From Eucommia ulmoides (lineage: Eukaryota; Streptophyta; Magnoliopsida; Garryales; Eucommiaceae): a DNA stretch of 64,000 nucleotides. Below the pieces are notes generated by a model. It saw nothing but the letters and a program-made list of their open reading frames with translations. It was not told the DNA's origin and made no database searches. Shown piece by piece: positions 57,501 to 64,000 of the stretch. The stretch is taken from the NCBI GenBank assembly GCA_016647705.1, contig CM028325.1, forward strand, positions 33,460,474 through 33,524,473. The letters run 5' to 3'. The position numbers and the translations under genes were made by a program. Numbering within the stretch: position 1 is the stretch's first letter; every line of letters starts with the position of its first letter.

Positions 57501-60500
57501 ATGTAGGATTTACACTTTTCATACCAAAAATGCAATAAATGCAAACTGCAGCTCCCCCAGAAGCAACTCTTCAGAACCTCCATATTCCTTCATCAATATG
57601 CTTTCCAACAGTTGTGTCTATGCAGGTAAATACAATATATAAGAATATCCAATCTTCTGAAGTACCAGTAATATTTTCAACAAGAAAAAGCCATGTACCT
57701 TGTCAAGATTTAAATTTGTAAGTTCTTGAACAGTAACACCCTTTTGCTTTATAATACGGGGTATTGATGTATAGTAACAACCTCTTGTCTTCTCACTGGA
57801 TTTTGAATACTTGCTATTCTTCAACTGCTCGGCTAAAGCTTTCTCCATGGATGTTTTAGGAATGTTTGCAACTATCTCCGATTCGCATGCAACCGTGATT
57901 TCCCCTCCAACGGGTTCTACAAATTAAAAAAAAGCTACTGAAAACTGGAAAACAAATGGGCTAGATTCTAACAATGTGGTGCAAATTTGTTGAATAAGGG
58001 CCAATGAGGCACTCATCTAGCAACGGGAGTATTTTCTCTTTTCAGACTTGGGGAATATTTCTATGTACCCAAGGTATTATTGTAAAGATACTCCTGCTTC
58101 AGATTATCTATAGTTTATTATCAATATTTATTTTCCAGCTTAGAAGATGACAAGACAACAAAAGGATGTATTGATAAGAAAATAGATCAAACTACGTACC
58201 AATACGTTCAATTGTACTCTTTGTAATGTAGTTAGATAACAACTTCCAACGTCCGTAACGCTCTAGGATGTAAGGCCCAAGTTGTCTATCAAACTCCAGG
58301 CTTCTTACTGCTTGAGAATATCTCTCTTCCTTGAACAAAAAGATAAAAATAATTTATCAACTCAATTAGAGCCACTACCTATAAACTCCCCAAGGGGGGG
58401 GGGGGGGGGGGGGGAGAGAGAGAGAGAGAGATGTGCAAACCTCTTCTTCTGTCAATTTTACAAGTCGTTCTTCTTGTTTATCCCATTTACGAACAATCAC
58501 CTGATGCATCATTATGATGGAAAAGAAATTAGTTCCATACATAGAAAAGTAGGTTATTTAAAATCAAACAGATAAAATTCCTTTAAAAGTAAGGCCATGT
58601 TTGATAACCAAAATAAGTGTTGAAATTTAATTACTTATTTAATTAAGTTTGTTTGATAATTTTAATCAGTTAAGTGCTATTTAAAATTTTAATTTTGTGG
58701 GCCTAAAATTTTCAATCAATTGGGCTTTACTTATTTTTTTCCACTTAATGGGCTCAACCTTTTTTTTCTTTTGTTCTTAAGACCATTTTACCCTCATAAC
58801 CCTAACTCCTTTTTCATTTTCATTTTACTTTCATCGTTTCAGATCTCACCGTTCCATTTTCATTTTCATTTAAATTTGTTCCCATATTATCTTGATTTTA
58901 GTCAAAATTTAAATTTAAGGGAAGTAATATAAATTAAAAAAATTTCATTTTTCAAATTTTGTACTTATCAAACAGATAAAAAGAATTCAGTACTTAAAAA
59001 TCAACACTTAAAATTTTAATTTTATCAAAGATCTTATGATATTTTCAGCACTTAAGATTCCAACACTTAAAATTCAGCCCTTACAATTTTCAGCACTTAA
59101 AATTTAAGCGGTTATCAAACATGGCCTAAGGCCCCGTTTAGTAACCTAATTAAGCATTTAAAATTGAATGTATTAAGTATTTATCAAATTAAGTGTATCT
59201 GATAACAAAATTAAGCAATCACTTAAAAAATAAAGATTATTTAAAAATTGTTCAAAAATTTAAGTAATGCGAAATTCACTTAATTTTTTAGCACTTATTA
59301 CTTAATGTCATAAAATATCTAATATCACAACCAGTATTTTACACCAATACTATAAAATCTAAAAAAAAAGTCATATACAAAAAATCATAGATGAAAAAAA
59401 TACTGAATTGAAAAAAAAATAGAGAGAGAATATTTTAGAAAAATAAAATTGTAAATTATTTTAGAAACAAAAATTTGTACAAAGATAATTTTTTTAAGTT
59501 AAAAATATTAAAAATTTGAATGCTTAATACATTCAGCACTTAATAAATTCAACACTTATAATTTCAACACTTCAAATTCAGCACTTAAAATTTGAGTGTT
59601 ATCAACATGCCCAAGTCTCACATGATTAACAAGACATCTAATGATCCTAGAAAATAAACTAGGATGTTTTCACTGCAAACAGACACAATAATCTTTTCCT
59701 ACAGAAGAACTAAAAATATTGCGAAAAGGAAAGGAATACACATGGTAAAGAGCAAGGAGAAAGAAGAAAGATTAAAATAATCAAAAGCTTTTCATGCAAA
59801 CTGACAAGTGAAGAAACATTGGTGTAAATCCAAAACAATAATGAAGAAATAATACTATTCTCAAACCTCTGAGGGGCTTGCATCAACAAAGAAACCGATA
59901 ATAGGCGAAAACTGGTTGCCCTCTCTGTGGGAAAGTACAAAAGGAGAGAAATTAGCCTATGAACTACACAGCAATTGAAGTAGACTTTGCAGTCTAAACC
60001 TATACTATGCACATAAACATGACAACGGACAGAAGTGAAAGATATGCATTAAGAAAACCGCATGCCCGCCTTGTGTAGGACTAAAGGATGGAAGGTGAAA
60101 CCAAATTATAAATCTCATAGTTGGACAGGACATGAGAACAATTAACAAGCTTAAGCAAATGGCACACCAAAGATGAATAGGTAAAATTTCAGCAAGATTA
60201 CCTGCTCGATGAACTGTAGTAGATGAAATGAGGACCAGGAGGAATCATCTTGATACCCTTAAAAGCAGGACCTGCAGAGAACATCTGCAAGACGAAATTA
60301 CTTGATGCAGCTACAATCCATGAAATTGAAAAAAAAAAAAAAAAAAAAAGTCGTCCAAAATTTCAAGGCGAAAGGGTTCCGTGAACTGTTTTGAACTCTA
60401 TCTCTCTTGATCGAATTGAATTGATTAAGCCAAAAAGAACTACTAAAACCGTGAATTATGGTTTTGTATATACGGAGTAGAATGAATGGGTATACCTGAG

Positions 60501-60591
60501 TATCAATGCCGATGAGGGTGTATTGAGGAACATCGAGGAGAAGTAGAGTAGCACCCTGCTTCACTAACCCTAGCGCTGTTTCTGGATCCAT
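54513..60591 (-). CDS. AAR2: AAR2 family pre-mRNA splicing factor (13 exons, 402 aa)
   Basis: Minus-strand exons: 60591-60496, 60284-60202, 59924-59867, 58500-58441, 58329-58200, 57916-57699, 57617-57525, 57440-57369, 56658-56626, 56518-56384, 54981-54925, 54834-54739, 54590-54513. All introns are GT/AG and the frame is open. The start MDPETALGLVKQGATLLLLD and GIDTQ...GIKMIPPGPHFIYYS are typical of AAR2. The N-terminal beta-sandwich (to about 190) is followed by an all-helical C-terminal half (GELQFAFIAFLMGQSLESFL, YYQLKYGFQTDQ). AAR2 (A1 cistron-splicing factor) binds Prp8 during U5 snRNP assembly in yeast; the same role is expected here, in nucleus and cytoplasm. The length is normal for plants. 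Introns 3, 8 and 10 hold MITE-like DNA. Confidence 0.96.
55036..56124. mobile_element. MITE-like element in AAR2 intron 10
   Basis: Ends GCATTTGGTAAACACC and GTGTCACCAAATGGTGCCC are imperfect inverted repeats. The inner arms share TTAAGTACTT motifs. About 1.1 kb; internal DNA has no gene. Boundaries are approximate. Confidence 0.55.
57005..57352. mobile_element. MITE-like element in AAR2 intron 8
   Basis: The left part GATAAGGGATTTC and the right end TTTACCCAAACGCAATCTTA are partly inverted. The right end matches, inverted, the sequence at about 51746. Boundaries are approximate. Confidence 0.45.
58394..58431. repeat. G-run and (GA)n next to AAR2 exon 4
   Basis: More than 20 consecutive G followed by AG repeats end about 10 bp from the donor side of exon 4. 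On the transcribed strand this is a CT repeat then a C run at the start of intron 4. Confidence 0.9.
58590..59129. mobile_element. MITE in AAR2 intron 3, first of two (58593-59126)
   Basis: Ends GGCCATGTTTGATAACC and GGTTATCAAACATGGCC are perfect inverted repeats flanked by TAA on both sides. Inner arms repeat CACTTAAAATT. Confidence 0.85.
59130..59612. mobile_element. MITE in AAR2 intron 3, second of two
   Basis: It begins GGCCCCGTTTAGTAACC directly after the TAA of the first element and ends near TTATCAACATGCCC. It is related to its neighbour by CACTTAAAATT-rich arms. The right boundary is less sure. Confidence 0.65.
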
Positions 60592-60794
60592 TATATATTT
60601 GCCAGCGCCTTCGTTCTTCCACCAAATTCGCTTCAACTTGAGAGAGAGAGAGACAGAGAAAGATGTTCCAGCTCAAATTGAGAGACGACACAGGTACGTG
60701 AAAAATGAGAACGGACGAAAGGAGTCCAGAGGCTTCTGTCCAGATCATGCTAACTAGCCGACTGAGGCTGAAAAATGAATCTGCGGCTTAATAC
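60592..60794 (-). promoter_or_regulatory. AAR2 upstream region
   Basis: Short 5' UTR and promoter space with a CTCTCTCTCT stretch at about 60643-60652 (minus strand). No TATA box was seen. Repetitive DNA begins near 60795. Confidence 0.4.
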
Positions 60795-60796
60795 AA

Positions 60797-60830
60797 AACT
60801 AGTTTTAGACGCGCATCGCGCGAGCGTTTG
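60797..60830 (-). mobile_element. Possible Helitron 3' terminus
   Basis: On the minus strand a CGCGCGATGCGCG hairpin is followed by TCTAAAACTAGT, i.e. hairpin, short spacer and CTAG, as at Helitron ends. Similar CG-rich motifs lie at about 61410 and 61805. The other terminus was not identified. Confidence 0.35.
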
Positions 60831-62179
60831 AAGAAATAAACTTATAATAAATTGTTAATATTAATGCATAAAACATATATATATTGTTTGATTATTTTTG
60901 CTAGTAATATTCGAGAACGGATGCATAAATTTAATGAGTCATGACATTTGATAAATATCAAATAGAAATGTACTATTAAAAATTATATAAATAATCATAC
61001 AAATAAAATAATCTCTCAATAGATTAATTTTTACTAATATAATATAAAATAACAACAAATAACCGTAAGTTATGATTAATTTTATCAATTTTGGTAAGTC
61101 AACAAATTCTAACTTAATTAATTTATATCGTATCTTTTTTATTTTTTTGGAAGAAAATATTGTTTGAATCACAATTATTTTTTAAGTAATTTAAAATATG
61201 GACTAAAAAAATTAATCATATGTATGTGCATTAATTAAAAAATGAATAAATTAACTAAAACTAAAAGAGAGACAAAATTGAGTGTGATAACTCCTTATTT
61301 GATATATAAAAAATAAAATAATTTACCAAAAGACTTGAAAGAGACATTATCGCCTCATTAAAATTTTATCTCTTCTTTCACTTTTAAGTATTAGTACTAA
61401 TTTATACTCGCGTAATGCACAGGATATTGAATGAACTTTATAGAGTTCAACTTTTTTTAATACATATGATTTATCGTTTAATTTAAATTGTTTATTTTAT
61501 TAATATGTAACTTAAGTAGAATGCAGCCTAAATATGTATATTTGAATTTTGTTTTTTAACTTTATTGCAAATTTTATTGCAATAGTATATAGCTGTTATT
61601 ATAATTGACAAAGATAATGTATTAAATGTGTTATTAAATTATATTTTTTTCGATTTGGGTTTCAATGATATGATGATATGATTAATTTTAGTCTTTCATT
61701 TCAATAGGAGAATAGGATTAGAGAGATAAATAATAATTTATTGTAGTTCATTATGAAGGCTTGACTTATGCTTTTAATTATAAGATATAAACTAAATCTA
61801 AACCCACGCTTCGGGCCGGATTAGAAATAAACTTGAGGCAAAATAATATATTTTTATATTTAACTTTATATTTGTTGTACCTAAATGAGGAGAGTGAATA
61901 TGTTTTTTCTATGCATATAAATTAATAGATATTAAATTTACTAATAATATTAAAATATTAAATTTACAAAAAATTAAATTAAACAATAATATAAAAGATA
62001 AAATATAATATATATGTAAATTATGGACACTAAAATTATTAAAAAATAAATAAATATAAGTACGTTAAATTAAGTAATAATATTGAAATATTAAATTTTA
62101 AAAAAAAATTAAACTAAAAAGAATATAAAAGAGAAAATATAATGTATGAAAATTATCGACATTAAATTTATAAATATAT

Positions 62180-62249
<70 letters not shown>

Positions 62250-62870
62250 AGTACGTTAAATTTAGTAATAATACTGAAATATTAAATTTATAGAAATTAA
62301 ATTTAAAAAAAATACGAAAGAAGAAATATAATATACATAAATTATTAACATTAAATTTATAAAATATTTAGAAATAATATATAGAATATTAAATTTAATA
62401 ATAACACTAAAACAATAAATCTATGTAAATTAAATTAAAAAGTAATATATAGAAATTATGGACATTAAATTTATTTTTTGTAAATTTAATGCTTCAGAAT
62501 AATTCAGATGTCACATTAAATTTAGTAATAATACCAAAATATTAAATTTATAAAAATTAAATTAAAAAATAATATTAAAAAAATATAATATACAGAAATT
62601 ATAGGTATTAAATTTACAAAAATTATAGAACTAATATATGAACTTTAAGTTTAGTAATAATAATAAAATATTAAATTTATCAAAATTATAAAAATATTAT
62701 ATAGACATTAAATTTATTAATAATACTAAATTATTAAATTTATAAAATTTATATAAATAATATATGAAAAATAATATAAATTAGTATTAAATTAGTAATA
62801 TGTGAACATTGACACTTGACCGTGTTGCTACTCACATGTGAATATTCATATTGTTGTAGTTTAAACATTC
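60831..62870. repeat. AT-rich degenerate repeat region
   Basis: From about 61890 to 62780 the sequence repeats blocks like ATTAAATTTAGTAATAATA and AATATTAAATTTA. A TA microsatellite is at 62176-62243. No gene seen. Confidence 0.6.
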
Positions 62871-63074
62871 AAGAATCTATATGTTTTTTAAAAATATATA
62901 CAATATGTATATCAAAATGAAGAACGCGAGTTGTAAGTTAATTGTTTTTTGTTTTTTTTTTTTTGTGACATTGGAAACATTTAAAACCTTGATTTCTTTA
63001 GACATGATTTTGTTTCATGATAAATGGACTTTTCATTTTTATTTATAAGGTTGCAGCCTTGCAGATTTTGTAGA

Positions 63075-63612
63075 TTTTTTCTACGTTTGTTTAGTGTTTT
63101 TGTTCCTAGTCTGTTTCAGAAAACTAGGAAATATGGGAACAAATTTGTATGGGTTTTTTTTTTTTTCCCCCCATAAAACTTAGAATGGAAATAGAAGTAT
63201 GGGAACAATTCTATTCTGTTTGCAAATGTTTGTTCTATAAAAATATGAGCAGAACAAACAAAGATTCTTTCTAAGTTTGTTAAGTGTTTTGTTTCCTAGA
63301 TTTTTCTTCTGATCATAGAAAATTAAGAATCAAACCAAAAATATGGGAACAATTTTGTATAACATATTTTTTTGTTCCCATATTTCTGTTTTTTGTTCCC
63401 AGATTTATGTTTTTGTTCCTAAATTTTTGTTTTTGTTTTTGTTCCCAGATTTCTGTTTTTGTTCCCAGATTTCTATTTTTGTTCCCATATTTCTGTTTTT
63501 GTTCTCAGAAAACCTAGAATATAGATATAAAATTCGGAATTAACAATTTTTCCCTCATATGTTTATTTGTATTCCTAATTTTATGATAACAGAAACACTA
63601 AACAAATGAGGT
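63075..63612. mobile_element. MITE-like element with internal minisatellite
   Basis: Left GTTTGTTTAGTGTTTTTGTTC and right GATAACAGAAACACTAAACAAATG are inverted ends. At 63370-63510 there are about seven units of TTTTTGTTCCCAGATTTCTG. The open frames here come from this repeat. Confidence 0.6.
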
Positions 63613-63685
63613 ATAAGTGGAGTTTGGTGTTTTCTAAAATTTTGAATATTTAAGAATATTGTTTCATTTTTATTTATAGGTCATT

Positions 63686-64000
63686 CCAATACTATGTTTA
63701 ATGTATTTTGTAACCAAACGTAGGAATGATAATAGTCATTCCAATATCATATTTAATCCTGTTTGTCACCAAACATAGGAATGGTAATGATCATTTCATT
63801 CCAATACCACATTCATTCTAATAGTATATTTGGTACGCTGGAATGGAATTGAATGAATGTAGTATTGGAATAAATGTAGTATTAGAATGGAATGGCCATT
63901 ACCATTCCTATGTTTGGTGACAAATAAGATTAAACGTGATATTGGAATGACCATTATCATTCTTACATTTGATTACAAAATACATTAAACATAGTATTGG
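63686..64000. repeat. Long palindrome (foldback element), probably continuing right
   Basis: Left arm from CCAATACTATGTTTAATGTA (63686) pairs with the complement of the last bases of the window. The arms are about 150 bp with few mismatches around a centre near 63843. This is a foldback or MITE whose right edge lies at or beyond 64000. Confidence 0.8.

Noticed and set aside
1..64000. tRNA genes, complete rRNA genes, bacterial-type operons
   Set aside because: None seen by eye; only a short plastid rrn23 fragment at 38600-38697 and the tRNA-complementary primer site of Athila.

Overview
The window is nuclear DNA of a flowering plant, most likely a eudicot; I cannot name the species. The evidence is spliced plant genes (a heavy-metal-associated isoprenylated protein, an AAR2-type splicing factor, a SINA-type zinc-finger protein), plant transposon lineages (Athila, Tat and probable Tekay Ty3/gypsy elements, a Mutator-like element with a plant mobile domain gene, hAT, LINE, many MITEs) and a mosaic insert of organelle-like DNA. 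Four host genes look intact. Most of the rest is nested, decayed transposons.

Layout. 1-3770: 3' part of an Athila element, ending in a complete 3' LTR. 3771-12915: 5' (N-terminal) half of a Mutator-like element (MULE) on the minus strand, itself interrupted by a 4.7-kb hAT element (5262-9984). 13083-14306: an uncharacterised, probably organelle-targeted plant protein. 15190-16026: solo LTR. 16355-19418: HIPP gene, minus strand. 20260-30499: a MITE split by a deleted Tat element (20299-30149), which is itself split by a 3.0-kb solo LTR. 31046-32914: non-autonomous elements. 33087-37652: an eight-exon minus-strand gene joining an HMG box, a TE-type middle domain and a SINA-type zinc-finger domain. 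38.1-38.7 kb: mitochondrial nad7 and plastid 23S rRNA fragments. 39.5-42.4 kb: a broken LINE split by a MITE. 42422-46052: 5' part of an Athila element (gag and 5' LTR), minus strand. 46053-50428: 3' (C-terminal) half of a MULE, with a plant mobile domain gene and two antisense ORFs, plus strand. 50439-54512: MITEs. 54513-60591: the 13-exon AAR2 gene, minus strand. 60.8-64 kb: AT-rich DNA with foldback repeats.

Main result. The two MULE halves and the two Athila halves are pieces of one nested insertion that is now split and inverted. The Athila outer ends at 3770 and 46052 are each flanked by MULE transposase codons that fit together at a near-identical 5-bp target duplication. The MULE outer ends at 12915 and 50428 carry a perfect 10-bp target duplication in opposite orientation. 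The simplest reading is a MULE inserted in host DNA, an Athila inserted in the MULE transposase, and then an inversion of more than 42 kb (or an assembly inversion) with one junction near 42421, where Athila gag is fused in frame to LINE sequence. Before it, the 317-aa gene and AAR2 would have been near neighbours.

How the genes relate: the four host genes are functionally unrelated (RNA splicing, metal binding, chromatin or ubiquitin-type domains, organelle) and form no operon or cluster. The transposon genes are decayed by in-frame stops, mostly of the type expected from deamination of methylated cytosine.
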